Source: an uncultured Saprospiraceae bacterium (lineage in GTDB: Bacteria; Bacteroidota; Bacteroidia; Chitinophagales; Saprospiraceae). Taken from it: DNA of 32,256 bases. The notes beneath the pieces are model-generated. The model saw only the letters and a program-made list of their open reading frames with translations, did no database searches and was not told the DNA's origin. This document shows positions 16,936 through 24,872 of this stretch, one piece after another. Both the position numbers and the translations under genes were made by a program. The stretch covers positions 1 to 32,256 of the forward strand of contig CALLPK010000109.1 of the NCBI GenBank assembly GCA_938015415.1, read 5' to 3'. Position 1 is the first letter of the stretch, and each line of letters starts with the position of its first letter.

Positions 16936-17353
16936 AACATTGCTGGGTAAAACTTCATGGTGTCTATTATTTAATAATTATTTTCGTTTCTTAAAAAAAT
17001 GAACTAATTTTCTTATTTCCCAATCTTTTAATTTTAAAAAATCTTTTTTGTCACCTCTCAACCTGTTACTTTTTATCCTTCCTCCATTATGATAACAAAT
17101 CGATCGCAAAAACAGCGGCAAAATTTCCTCCCATAAAGTTTTACGTTTTATTATTTTTTATTGTTAAAAGCAAAACTAATTCGGCTGCCCGGAATTTTCC
17201 TTGACGGAAAAAACCCCTGACAGTCCAGTCCAGATTATTTTATTATTCCATAACCCGCTATTGACCATCATTAGTGCAAAAATTGTTTGTCGTACATTCC
17301 TGACAAGCATAACCGTACTATGTCTAAAGGTCATCAGCCAAAAGAAAGTAACT
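16936..17353. other. Long AT-rich leader region before gldM
   Basis: About 420 nt with several T-rich runs and no -7 box that I can support. Short open frames here, including an extension of gldM to an ATG at 17201 and another frame at 17287-17481, do not resemble proteins. No gldL or gldK is present. Confidence 0.55.
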
Positions 17354-18871
17354 ATGTCTATTCCAAAGGAACCCCGGCAACTGATGATCAATATTATGTA
17401 CATCGTATTGACGGCCATGCTTGCCCTCAACGTCTCCGCCGAAGTACTCAACGCTTTTCTCTCCATGAATCGCAGCCTTAACGAAAGTACCGACATCATG
17501 AATAAATCTAATCAGCAATTAATGGCTGCCATTACCGAACAAGCCGAAGCCTACACTCAATTTCAGCCCTACGCAGACAGCGGCCTAGAAGTACAAAAAA
17601 TAGCACAAGAATTTTCAAAATATGTAGAGAATATAAAAACAGAGCTCATAGAAATTTCCGGAGGAGTAGACGAAAACGGACAACCCATTGGTATAAAAAA
17701 TAAAGATGTCACCACCCGGATGCTTGTCACCGAAGGCCGAGGAAGTGAGCTAGAAGAACGGATCAATCAAGTACGCACAGATTTACTGGCACAAATTACG
17801 GACGAAGAAGTTCGTACCCAACTGGCAGCTACCCTCCCCGTAAAAATTGAAACAATTCCAGAAAATTCTGATAAAAAAAGTTGGGCAGAATTCAAATTTC
17901 AGCAGATGCCCGTCGCAGCTGTACTTCCTTTATTAGCAAAAATTCAAAACGATGTGGAAATTTCAGAGACTTCTATTCTCGGTTATTTTTATAAAAAAAC
18001 CGGAAGTACCGTCCTCAAACCAGATCAGTTTCTTCCCATCGCCGCCACCAATAGTAGTTATCTAACAGTTGGTGAAAAATTTTCTGCGGAATTATTTTTG
18101 GGGGCTTATTCCAGTACGGCCGATAACATCAGTATTCAAGTAGACGGCCGAAATATTCCGGTTCGCAACGGAAAGGCAGTCTTTAACACTACCGCCGGTA
18201 GCCTCGGCGAGCAGTCCCATCGAATGGTGGTAAAACTACGCGATCCACTAACGGGTAGAGTCGAAAAATTTGAAAAAACTTTTGGCTATACCGTTGGAGA
18301 AAAGTCGGTTGCAGTGGCAGCAGATAAAATGAACGTGTTTTATGTTGGGGTAGACAACCCGCTTTCGTTATCAGCGGCGGGTGTTCCCAGTACAGAAATC
18401 CGAGTCCAGGCAACCAACGCCAATCTCAATAAAATCAGCAATGGAAAATATATTGTCAAGCCTACTGGAATTGGCACCAGTAAAATCACCGTTTCCGGTG
18501 GAGGATTAGATCCGGCTATCTTCGAATATCGCGTCAAGAAAATTCCGGACCCACAAATTCTGGTAGGCCAGGAAAAAGGCGGAGAAATGAGTGCCGCAGA
18601 ATTCAGGGTACATCCGGGAATTCGTGCGCATCTGGAAAATTTTGACTTCGAAGCTCGCTGTAATATACAGGGCTTTGAACTGACGCGTCTTCCTCGTGGC
18701 GGAGATGCGCAAAGCGAGTTAAACCGCGGCGGTGCCTACGCTGGCGCAACCAAAAGATTGGTACAAGCGGCCAGATCTGGTGACACCTATTATTTTGAAA
18801 AAATAAAAGTCCGTTGTCCCGGAGATCAAGTAGGCCGAAAAATGAACGGGATGATTTTTAAGATTAAGTAG
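17354..18871 (+). CDS. gldM: Gliding motility / type IX secretion protein GldM
   Basis: A 505-residue inner-membrane protein that, with GldL, forms the proton-motive-force motor of the T9SS and gliding machinery; its periplasmic part reaches the GldK-GldN ring. One N-terminal helix (about residues 9-28, LMINIMYIVLTAMLALNVSA) is followed by a long helical domain (AEVLNAFLSMNRSLNESTDIM) and then beta-rich domains (VGVDNPLSLSAAGVP, RVKKIPDPQILVG, ending PGDQVGRKMNGMIFKIK). The ATG at 17354 is chosen because MSIPKEPRQ directly precedes the membrane helix as in other GldM proteins; the longer frame from 17201 adds 51 atypical residues. gldN follows after a repeat array. gldK and gldL, normally just upstream, are absent. 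Confidence 0.93.
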   Translation: MSIPKEPRQLMINIMYIVLTAMLALNVSAEVLNAFLSMNRSLNESTDIMNKSNQQLMAAITEQAEAYTQFQPYADSGLEVQKIAQEFSKYVENIKTELIEISGGVDENGQPIGIKNKDVTTRMLVTEGRGSELEERINQVRTDLLAQITDEEVRTQLAATLPVKIETIPENSDKKSWAEFKFQQMPVAAVLPLLAKIQNDVEISETSILGYFYKKTGSTVLKPDQFLPIAATNSSYLTVGEKFSAELFLGAYSSTADNISIQVDGRNIPVRNGKAVFNTTAGSLGEQSHRMVVKLRDPLTGRVEKFEKTFGYTVGEKSVAVAADKMNVFYVGVDNPLSLSAAGVPSTEIRVQATNANLNKISNGKYIVKPTGIGTSKITVSGGGLDPAIFEYRVKKIPDPQILVGQEKGGEMSAAEFRVHPGIRAHLENFDFEARCNIQGFELTRLPRGGDAQSELNRGGAYAGATKRLVQAARSGDTYYFEKIKVRCPGDQVGRKMNGMIFKIK

Positions 18872-18910
18872 ATGTGCGGATTTTTTGATGTGCGAATTTG
18901 CGGATTATTG

Positions 18911-18946
18911 AATCGTTGAAATAAGACATGTCTTGTCTCAACGATT
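18911..18946. repeat. 36-bp near-perfect palindrome between gldM and gldN
   Basis: Left arm AATCGTTGAAATAAGACA and right arm TGTCTTGTCTCAACGATT are reverse complements at 16 of 18 positions, with no loop. It lies 40 nt after the gldM stop, and its right arm merges into the octamer array. It could act as a hairpin separating gldM from gldN messages. Confidence 0.75.
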
Positions 18947-19026
18947 CAACGATTCAACGATTCAACGATTCAACGATTCAACGATTCAACGATTCAACGA
19001 TTCAACGATTCAACGATTCAACGATT
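18939..19026. repeat. Eleven tandem copies of the octamer CAACGATT
   Basis: A perfect 88-bp array of 11 CAACGATT units, ending 22 nt before the gldN ATG. It begins within the right arm of the adjacent palindrome, suggesting that one arm was amplified by slippage. There are no spacers, so it is not CRISPR. Confidence 0.97.
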
Positions 19027-19048
19027 ATTCAAATAAAAAATAAAAAAA

Positions 19049-19858
19049 ATGTATAAATTAAAATTATCCTGCTATTTCTTTTTCCTGATCTTCGCCGTTA
19101 CGGTTGACGCACAAGTTCGGGATGATATTGTTGACCGAAATTTGTTACAAGACAGACAGATACTCGAATACCAACCCTTACGGGAAGCCGATATCTTTTG
19201 GGAAAAGAGAATCTGGCGGGTAATTGATTTTCGGGAGAAGATGAATCAGCCGTTTGCTTATCCCGAAGCGCCATTTTTTGAAATCATCAAAGATGCGGCG
19301 CTGCAAGGTGATATTACCCTCTACTCTACCGAAGATGATAAATTTTCTTTTCCGCTGAATGAAGCTGATATTGAAGAAATACTTTTTAAATCAGATACCA
19401 TTAGCGTTTTCCATCCGGAAACTTATAAAGAAAAAATAACCGTAGTTCGGAATGAAATTGCCTGGGAAGATGTCAAGCGTATCCGGATTAAAGAACAATG
19501 GTTTTTTGATGAGAATACTTCTACACTCCAGGTCCGGATTCTCGGTATTGCCCCCATGATTGACGATACGGATGATAACGGAAATTTCAGGTTTGAGCGC
19601 CCCCTCTTTTGGGTCTACTATCCAGAGATACGTCCTGTTCTCGCCCGAAAAAAAGTATTTAATAGTTTAAACGACGCAGCGCTGACGAGTTGGGATGATT
19701 TATTTGAACGTCGTTTTTTTGCCAGTTATATTTTTAAACAAAGCAATGTAAAAGACGAACGGTTACAAAGTGTATATTCCGGGGTAGATTTATTGTTGGA
19801 AGCGGATAAAATCAAACAGGAAATATTCAATTTTGAACATGATTTATGGTCTTATTAG
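19049..19858 (+). CDS. gldN: Gliding motility / type IX secretion protein GldN
   Basis: A 269-residue periplasmic component of the T9SS, which forms a large ring with the lipoprotein GldK at the outer membrane and contacts GldM. A signal peptide covers about residues 1-21 (SCYFFFLIFAVTVDA). The family core is clear: DIFWEKRIWRVIDFREKMNQPFAYP (about residues 49-73, here only its start IWRVIDFREKMNQPF is diagnostic), then IRIKEQWFFDENTSTLQVRI and FWVYYPEIRPVLARKKVFN. The length is slightly short but complete. It lies 177 nt after gldM, separated by a palindrome and an octamer array, so it may have independent expression. No signs of damage. Confidence 0.92.
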   Translation: MYKLKLSCYFFFLIFAVTVDAQVRDDIVDRNLLQDRQILEYQPLREADIFWEKRIWRVIDFREKMNQPFAYPEAPFFEIIKDAALQGDITLYSTEDDKFSFPLNEADIEEILFKSDTISVFHPETYKEKITVVRNEIAWEDVKRIRIKEQWFFDENTSTLQVRILGIAPMIDDTDDNGNFRFERPLFWVYYPEIRPVLARKKVFNSLNDAALTSWDDLFERRFFASYIFKQSNVKDERLQSVYSGVDLLLEADKIKQEIFNFEHDLWSY

Positions 19859-19885
19859 CACCGATCAATCCAGCTGATTTTTTGT

Positions 19886-19893
19886 TATCTTTG
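19886..19893 (+). promoter_or_regulatory. -7 box for the antiporter gene
   Basis: TATCTTTG matches TAnnTTTG. The expected transcription start, a few bases downstream, coincides with the first base of the leader hairpin at 19897. Confidence 0.6.
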
Positions 19894-19896
19894 CGC

Positions 19897-19934
19897 CGCC
19901 TGACAGCAACTATTTTATTTAAATCTGTCAGGCG
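19897..19934 (+). promoter_or_regulatory. 5'-end stem-loop in the antiporter mRNA leader
   Basis: CGCCTGACAG (19897-19906) pairs perfectly with CTGTCAGGCG (19925-19934) around an AT-rich 18-nt loop. The stem ends 9 nt before the ATG, so it would occupy nearly the whole leader. Confidence 0.65.
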
Positions 19935-19943
19935 TCAATTAGC

Positions 19944-20873
19944 ATGGAAGAGATTTTAATGTACGGAGTTATGTTTGTGGTTAGTCTGATTGTGCTTTTA
20001 AAAGCCTCAGACTACTTTATCGAATCGGCCGAAAAGATTGGTCTCTCTCTGGGTATTTCTCCCTTTATTATTGGTGTGACGATTATAGCGTTTGGAACTT
20101 CCCTTCCCGAACTGGCCACTTCTATTGCATCGGTACTCGCCAACGATTCTTCAATTGTGGTGAGCAATGTGGTAGGGTCTAATATTACCAACATTGCGTT
20201 GGTCCTTGGATTAGTGGCGGTGATCGGCAAAAAAATTGAACTGGAATATAATATCTGGCACATAGACATGCCTTTTTTATGGGGATCCTCTTTTTTGCTG
20301 TGGCTGGTTTTGCAAGATGGTAAATTTGCGACGCACGAAGCACTGCTTTTCATTGGTGGGATTGTGCTTTTTCTTGCTTACTCCTTTAAAGCGGATAAAG
20401 TAGACGCCGACGAGCGCCCCGTTCTGGCCCCCATCACTTATCTTATCTTGATCGGCGGTGGAGTCGGTGTATGGCTGGGTGCAGAATATACCATTGTTGC
20501 GGTAAAAGAATTATCTCTCCGGGCGGGTATCAGTCCCGAACTGATCGCCCAGACGGTAATTGCCTTCGGTACTTCTCTACCAGAAATTGTAGTGAGTATC
20601 GCCGCCGTTCGTAAGGGCCAAGCGAGTATCGCCATTGGAAATGTACTCGGTTCCAATATTTTTAATACCTATATTGTCATGGCGATCCCTTCCTTTTTTG
20701 GTAGCCTCGTCATTCCTACTATTATGATGACGACCAGTATCCCCATCATGATCATGGTCACGATCCTCTTTGGAATCATAACAAATAACCATAAAATTAC
20801 TCGCTGGGAAGGCTACTTGCTACTTCTATTCTACGCTTTCTTTTTGATGGACAATATCAGTCGGGTAGTTTAA
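19944..20873 (+). CDS. Calcium/sodium antiporter, CaCA family (YrbG-like)
   Basis: A 309-residue inner-membrane K+-independent Na+/Ca2+ exchanger-type protein. It contains the two inverted alpha repeats of the family: alpha-1 with GTSLPELATSIAS (about residues 50-62) and GSNITNIALVLG, and alpha-2 with GTSLPEIVVSIAA (about residues 210-222) and GSNIFNTYIV. The acidic residues of the GTSLPE motifs coordinate the ion. About ten hydrophobic helices fill the chain, with a short charged loop in the middle (KADKVDADERPV). Transport direction and ion are inferred from the family. The leader carries a -7 box and a hairpin right at the predicted 5' end, suggesting mRNA-level control. It faces rpsT across a shared terminator. 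Confidence 0.92.
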   Translation: MEEILMYGVMFVVSLIVLLKASDYFIESAEKIGLSLGISPFIIGVTIIAFGTSLPELATSIASVLANDSSIVVSNVVGSNITNIALVLGLVAVIGKKIELEYNIWHIDMPFLWGSSFLLWLVLQDGKFATHEALLFIGGIVLFLAYSFKADKVDADERPVLAPITYLILIGGGVGVWLGAEYTIVAVKELSLRAGISPELIAQTVIAFGTSLPEIVVSIAAVRKGQASIAIGNVLGSNIFNTYIVMAIPSFFGSLVIPTIMMTTSIPIMIMVTILFGIITNNHKITRWEGYLLLLFYAFFLMDNISRVV

Positions 20874-20948
20874 AACGAAGAAAACTTTTTGCCCTGCTCT
20901 CCTTTTTCAGCCCCTTATATAGAAGCTGTTGGATCCTTTCCACACCAA

Positions 20949-20984
20949 AAAAAGTGTATGTCGATTACTCAACATACACTTTTT
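20949..20984. terminator. Bidirectional terminator between antiporter and rpsT
   Basis: AAAAAGTGTATGT (20949-20961) and ACATACACTTTTT (20972-20984) form a perfect 13-bp stem with a 10-nt loop. It has an A-run on one side and a T-run on the other, so it can serve both convergent genes. Confidence 0.85.
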
Positions 20985-21005
20985 ACTTTCTTACAAAAAG
21001 AAATA

Positions 21006-21260
21006 TTATCCCAGTTTATTAACCAATACAGTTAATGAACTCTTTAGGTTAGCCGCCTTATTATTGTGCCAGATATTCTTCTTGGCCAATCGGTCTACCA
21101 TAGAAACTACCTTAGGTAAGAATTTTTTAGCTTCCGTAGCATCTTCCATCTCCCGAAGCTTTTGAATTGCCGTACGGGTAGTTTTTTTGTAATAACGGTT
21201 ACGGATTCGCTTAACTGCGTCCTGACGTACTCTTTTCTTTGCAGACTTATGATTAGCCAT
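21006..21260 (-). CDS. rpsT: 30S ribosomal protein S20
   Basis: An 84-residue primary-binding small-subunit protein that contacts 16S rRNA helices. The sequence is canonical: MANHKSAKKRVRQDAVKRIRN at the N-terminus (its first half, MANHKSAKKR, is diagnostic), then TAIQKLREMEDATEAKKFLP, then MVDRLAKKNIWHNNKAANLKS. It is highly basic and helical. It is a single gene with its own promoter on the minus strand and a bidirectional terminator downstream. Confidence 0.96.
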   Translation of the reverse strand: MANHKSAKKRVRQDAVKRIRNRYYKKTTRTAIQKLREMEDATEAKKFLPKVVSMVDRLAKKNIWHNNKAANLKSSLTVLVNKLG

Positions 21261-21317
21261 ATCTATTAAAATATCTTAAATTTTTAAAAAATCCTTCCAA
21301 TTCCTTGAAATGGAGTG

Positions 21318-21325
21318 CAAAGCTA
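21318..21325 (-). promoter_or_regulatory. -7 box for rpsT
   Basis: The minus strand reads TAGCTTTG, matching TAnnTTTG, 57 nt before the rpsT ATG. No clear -33 box. Confidence 0.5.
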
Positions 21326-21360
21326 AGACTTTTTAACTAATTATGGAAATAAAATGCCGT

Positions 21361-21525
21361 TTATTTTTTCCCTAAAATCATGGCAATTAAGCCGGAAATT
21401 TGTTCAAAGAAATTTCCAAAAATTTTCCCAATCGAACGAGTTTGGTCAATTTGAGCAAAAAGTTGCATTTCAGCACCTTCTGGCATTTCTTTTTCTTCTT
21501 CTAACTCTTCAAAACTATTTTTCAT
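21361..21525 (-). CDS. Small hypothetical protein (54 residues)
   Basis: A short open frame of 54 codons plus stop, upstream of rpsT on the same strand. The product starts MKNSFEELEEEKEMPEGAEM, a strongly acidic segment, and ends in a hydrophobic or amphipathic helix (FEQISGLIAMILGKK). The acidic head and hydrophobic basic tail look protein-like rather than random, and the frame has codon use like its neighbours, but no family is recognised. It could be a membrane-associated small protein or a leader. An antisense frame covers the same bases and looks less protein-like. No promoter box was identified. Confidence 0.45.
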   Translation of the reverse strand: MKNSFEELEEEKEMPEGAEMQLFAQIDQTRSIGKIFGNFFEQISGLIAMILGKK

Positions 21526-21893
21526 ATCTTCCTGATTTAAACTGTGTGTAGTACTCTATTTTAACAATTAAGCATGCTTAAAGATTCCTTCCGGCATTAC
21601 CGGCAAAAATTGAGGAGGTTTTCGATTTGTTTACTGAAAGAACTATATACCTAACACAGAGGGTTGGAAACAGTTTGCTCATATTGTCACAAAAAAGAGG
21701 AACAAAAGACTAATTCCAGATATACCAGCCATTTTAGCGTAAAGTCTTTAGTTTAGTTGAACAAATTCTAACTAATTATAGTAAATTGCACGCTAATATA
21801 ACTGCAATACAGTTGCCCCATTAAGACGGAACAAATCCACTAAAGTATCGTTTTTCAAAGAAATATTTTAATAATATAAAAAATTCGTCACTC
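21526..21893. other. Intergenic region upstream of sucA
   Basis: About 370 nt with no credible gene. It contains a 14-bp perfect palindrome TTAAGCATGCTTAA (21568-21581). No convincing TAnnTTTG box was found for sucA. Confidence 0.5.
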
Positions 21894-24689
21894 ATGAGTG
21901 ATTTTTCTTACGTATTTAACGCCCATCCCTCCTACATTGAGTCCCTTTACAAACAGTACCAGGAGAATCCCGAATCAGTAGAGGACGGCTGGCGGACATT
22001 TTTTGCTGGATTCGAATTTTCGGAGCAGGACACCACTTCTATGACCAACGGTGCATCAACAAATGGTGTAACCAACGGTGCGCAAAATGGTAAAACCGCT
22101 CCGGCTACCGGAACAACAAGTGATCATAAAAAAGAATTTGGTGTCATGTCCATCATTCACGGATACCGAAACCGGGGACATTTACTTTCCAAAACCAACC
22201 CTATCCGGGACCGACTAGACCGTAAACCGCATCTAACGCTGAGCGACTACAACCTCTCCGAGGCAGATCAGGGTCAGGTTTTTCAGGCTGGTAAGGAAAT
22301 CGGTATGCAAAACGGGACTTTAAAAGAAATCCTTGAACGCCTCCGCACCATTTACACCGGTAGCATCGGATTCGAATACGCCCACATTGAAGAACGGGAA
22401 AAAAGAATGTGGCTCCGCGATAAGATCGAAAATCGTCCCTTGCGGGATGACTATGGCCTTTCGGCAGATAAGAAAAAAAGAATCCTTGAAAAACTTAACG
22501 GTGCAGTAGGCTTTGAAGATTTTCTTCATACTAAATATATTGGTCAAAAACGTTTCTCGCTCGAAGGAGGAGAAACCGCCATCGCGGCCCTCGATGCCAT
22601 CATCAATAAAGGTGCAGCGGATAAAGTGGAAGAAGTGATCATTGGAATGGCTCACCGGGGTCGACTGAATGTACTAGCCAATATTATGGGGAAAACCTAC
22701 GGCCATATTTTTAACGAATTTGAAGGAACCGCCCTCCCTGATTTGAGCTTTGGAGACGGTGACGTAAAATACCACCTCGGCTTTTCATCTCAGGTGACCA
22801 CCCCCGAAGGCAATAAGATTCACCTTAAACTGGTTCCCAATCCTTCGCATCTCGAAAGTGTCGATCCAGTCGTAGAAGGATTTGCCAGAGCCAAAGCAGA
22901 TGTTTTATACAATAACGATTACGATAAAATTCTCCCAATCTTAATTCATGGAGATGCGGCCGCCGCCGGACAGGGGGTCGTCTACGAAACGGTACAGATG
23001 AGTCAGCTCGATGGTTATCACACCGGAGGAACAATTCATTTTGTCATTAACAATCAGGTTGGATTTACGACGGATTTTGAGGATGCACGTTCTTCTACTT
23101 ATTCTACCGCCGCGGCCAGTTTGATTCAGGCGCCCGTATTTCATGTCAACGGAGATGATCCCGAAGCGGTCATTTTTGCCGTAGAATTGGCGACCGAATA
23201 CCGACAGAAATTTAACAACGATGTTTTTATCGACATGGTTTGTTACCGAAAGCACGGACACAACGAGGGCGATGATCCAAAATTCACGCAGCCGCAGATG
23301 TACAAGTTCATCAAAGAACACAAAGATCCGCGCGCCATCTATTCCGAAAAACTCATCGCCCGTGGTGAGGTAGATAAGGAACTGGCGGAAAATATGGAAA
23401 AATCATTTTGGAATGATCTACAAGATCGTCTGGATGAAGTCCGCCAAAAACCACTTCCTTACGAATATCAGGAAACAGAATTGTCCTGGAAATCGCTCCG
23501 AAAATCGGAAGACAAAGATTTTTTCGTTTCTCCCAAAACGGGAATCGCCGAAAAGACGATAAATCAGATCATCGACCATTTGATGACTATTCCCGCTGAC
23601 TTTAACGCTTTATCCAAAATCAATCGACTACTCAAAGGAAAGCAAAAACTCCTCGACGAAGGCGTTCTCGATTGGGCCATGGCCGAGTTGATGGCTTATG
23701 GTAGTATTTTATTAGAAAACAAAGACGTCAGAATGAGCGGTCAGGATGTTCGACGGGGTACCTTCTCCCACCGACACGCGGTACTCAACGACGTCAAAAT
23801 TCCTGGCAAAGAATACAACCGAATTAATTCGATTGAAGAAAAACAAGGAAAATATAGAATTTACAATTCTCTGCTTTCCGAATTTGCGGTCCTCGGCTTT
23901 GAATACGGTTATTCGCTCGCTAATCCGAATACGCTCGTGATCTGGGAAGGACAGTTTGGTGATTTTTATAACGGTGCACAAACCATCGTCGATCAGTATA
24001 TCGTAGCCGCCGAAAGTAAGTGGCGCCGAATGAGTGGTCTGGTAATGCTACTCCCCCACGGAATGGAAGGTCAGGGACCGGAACACTCCAGTGCGCGGGT
24101 AGAACGATTCTTACAGCAGTGTGCCGAAAACAACATCACGGTTGTCAATATCACCACACCAGCCAACTTCTTCCACGCCCTGCGTCGTCAGCTGGCCTGG
24201 CCCTTTAGAAAACCGATGATCGTTATGTCGCCAAAGTCTTTGTTGAGACACCCCCTTTGTATTTCAAAAAAAGAAGATTTTACCACCGACAATAATTTCC
24301 AGGAATACTACGATGATCCGGAAGTAACCGACAAGAATGCTAAAGATATCAAGCGCGTCCTTTTCTGCTCCGGTAAAATCTACTACGATCTACTGGAAAG
24401 AAAGAACGAAACAAAGCGTAAAGATATCGCCATCGTACGCTTTGAGCAACTCTATCCATTCCCACAGAAAAATATAGATACCCTCATGAAGCGGTACGCC
24501 AAAGCAGAGAAATGCTGGGTACAGGAGGAGCCAGAAAATATGGGCCCGTGGCGCTACGTATTCAGTCACCTGAAGATGACAGAGGCTAAATATATTGGTC
24601 GTCCCGCTAAAGCATCTCCGGCTTCTGGATTCAAGAAAGTACACGATCAGCAACAGAAAGAGATTGTGGATCAGGCGTTTGGGAAGTAA
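21894..24689 (+). CDS. sucA: 2-oxoglutarate dehydrogenase E1 component
   Basis: A 931-residue thiamine diphosphate enzyme that decarboxylates 2-oxoglutarate and passes the succinyl group to the E2 lipoyl domain in the TCA cycle. It begins with the E1o-specific N-terminal segment (HPSYIESLYKQYQENPESV) that anchors E1 in the complex, then a low-complexity Asn/Gly/Thr linker (about residues 48-75, TNGASTNGVTNGAQNGK). Catalytic motifs follow: GMAHRGRLNVLANI (about 250), NPSHLESVDPVVEG, HGDAAAAGQGVVYE, HFVINNQVGF, the ThDP/Mg site NGDDPEAV (about 418) with RKHGHNEGDDP (about 454), and GQGPEHSSARVE (about 725). The E2 gene sucB, often adjacent, is not downstream; a terminator ends the transcript. 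Confidence 0.97.
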   Translation: MSDFSYVFNAHPSYIESLYKQYQENPESVEDGWRTFFAGFEFSEQDTTSMTNGASTNGVTNGAQNGKTAPATGTTSDHKKEFGVMSIIHGYRNRGHLLSKTNPIRDRLDRKPHLTLSDYNLSEADQGQVFQAGKEIGMQNGTLKEILERLRTIYTGSIGFEYAHIEEREKRMWLRDKIENRPLRDDYGLSADKKKRILEKLNGAVGFEDFLHTKYIGQKRFSLEGGETAIAALDAIINKGAADKVEEVIIGMAHRGRLNVLANIMGKTYGHIFNEFEGTALPDLSFGDGDVKYHLGFSSQVTTPEGNKIHLKLVPNPSHLESVDPVVEGFARAKADVLYNNDYDKILPILIHGDAAAAGQGVVYETVQMSQLDGYHTGGTIHFVINNQVGFTTDFEDARSSTYSTAAASLIQAPVFHVNGDDPEAVIFAVELATEYRQKFNNDVFIDMVCYRKHGHNEGDDPKFTQPQMYKFIKEHKDPRAIYSEKLIARGEVDKELAENMEKSFWNDLQDRLDEVRQKPLPYEYQETELSWKSLRKSEDKDFFVSPKTGIAEKTINQIIDHLMTIPADFNALSKINRLLKGKQKLLDEGVLDWAMAELMAYGSILLENKDVRMSGQDVRRGTFSHRHAVLNDVKIPGKEYNRINSIEEKQGKYRIYNSLLSEFAVLGFEYGYSLANPNTLVIWEGQFGDFYNGAQTIVDQYIVAAESKWRRMSGLVMLLPHGMEGQGPEHSSARVERFLQQCAENNITVVNITTPANFFHALRRQLAWPFRKPMIVMSPKSLLRHPLCISKKEDFTTDNNFQEYYDDPEVTDKNAKDIKRVLFCSGKIYYDLLERKNETKRKDIAIVRFEQLYPFPQKNIDTLMKRYAKAEKCWVQEEPENMGPWRYVFSHLKMTEAKYIGRPAKASPASGFKKVHDQQQKEIVDQAFGK

Positions 24690-24710
24690 AGGCTATATAT
24701 TTGAGGTTAT

Positions 24711-24751
24711 AAAAAAAGCAGACTTGGTGTGATACCGGGTCTGCTTTTTTT
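24711..24751 (+). terminator. Rho-independent terminator after sucA
   Basis: AAAAAAAGCAGAC (24711-24723) pairs with GTCTGCTTTTTTT (24739-24751), loop of 15 nt, beginning 22 nt after the sucA stop. Confidence 0.9.
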
Positions 24752-24817
24752 CGTAGGAAGGAAGATCGTTTTAGATATGTGAAGAGGGTATTGATTGTTC
24801 GATAGCCAGTTGTAAAA

Positions 24818-24862
24818 GGTTTACCAAACCTCTCTTCAATTGCTGAGAAGGTTTAGTAAACC
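24818..24862 (-). repeat. Solo hairpin of the GTTTACTAAAC element, inverted
   Basis: Read on the minus strand, GGTTTACTAAACCT and AGGTTTGGTAAACC flank TCTCAGCAATTGAAGAG, matching the first hairpin of the elements at 27095, 27971 and 29652. It starts 10 nt after the metG stop and may act as its 3' hairpin. Confidence 0.85.
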
Positions 24863-24872
24863 GAAGAGAAAT

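Noticed and set aside
17201-17353. Longer start for gldM at the ATG at 17201
   Set aside because: The extra 51 residues do not resemble GldM, whose N-terminus begins just before the membrane helix; ATG 17354 gives the expected MSIPKEPRQ start.
17287-17481. 64-residue plus-strand frame overlapping the gldM start
   Set aside because: It overlaps gldM in another frame, has no recognisable features and runs through the coding sequence of the gldM membrane helix.
18939-19026. Possible CRISPR array
   Set aside because: The 8-bp units are contiguous without spacers and no cas gene is present.
21354-21551. 65-residue plus-strand frame
   Set aside because: It is antisense to the 54-residue minus-strand frame and less protein-like; no start context or neighbour supports it.
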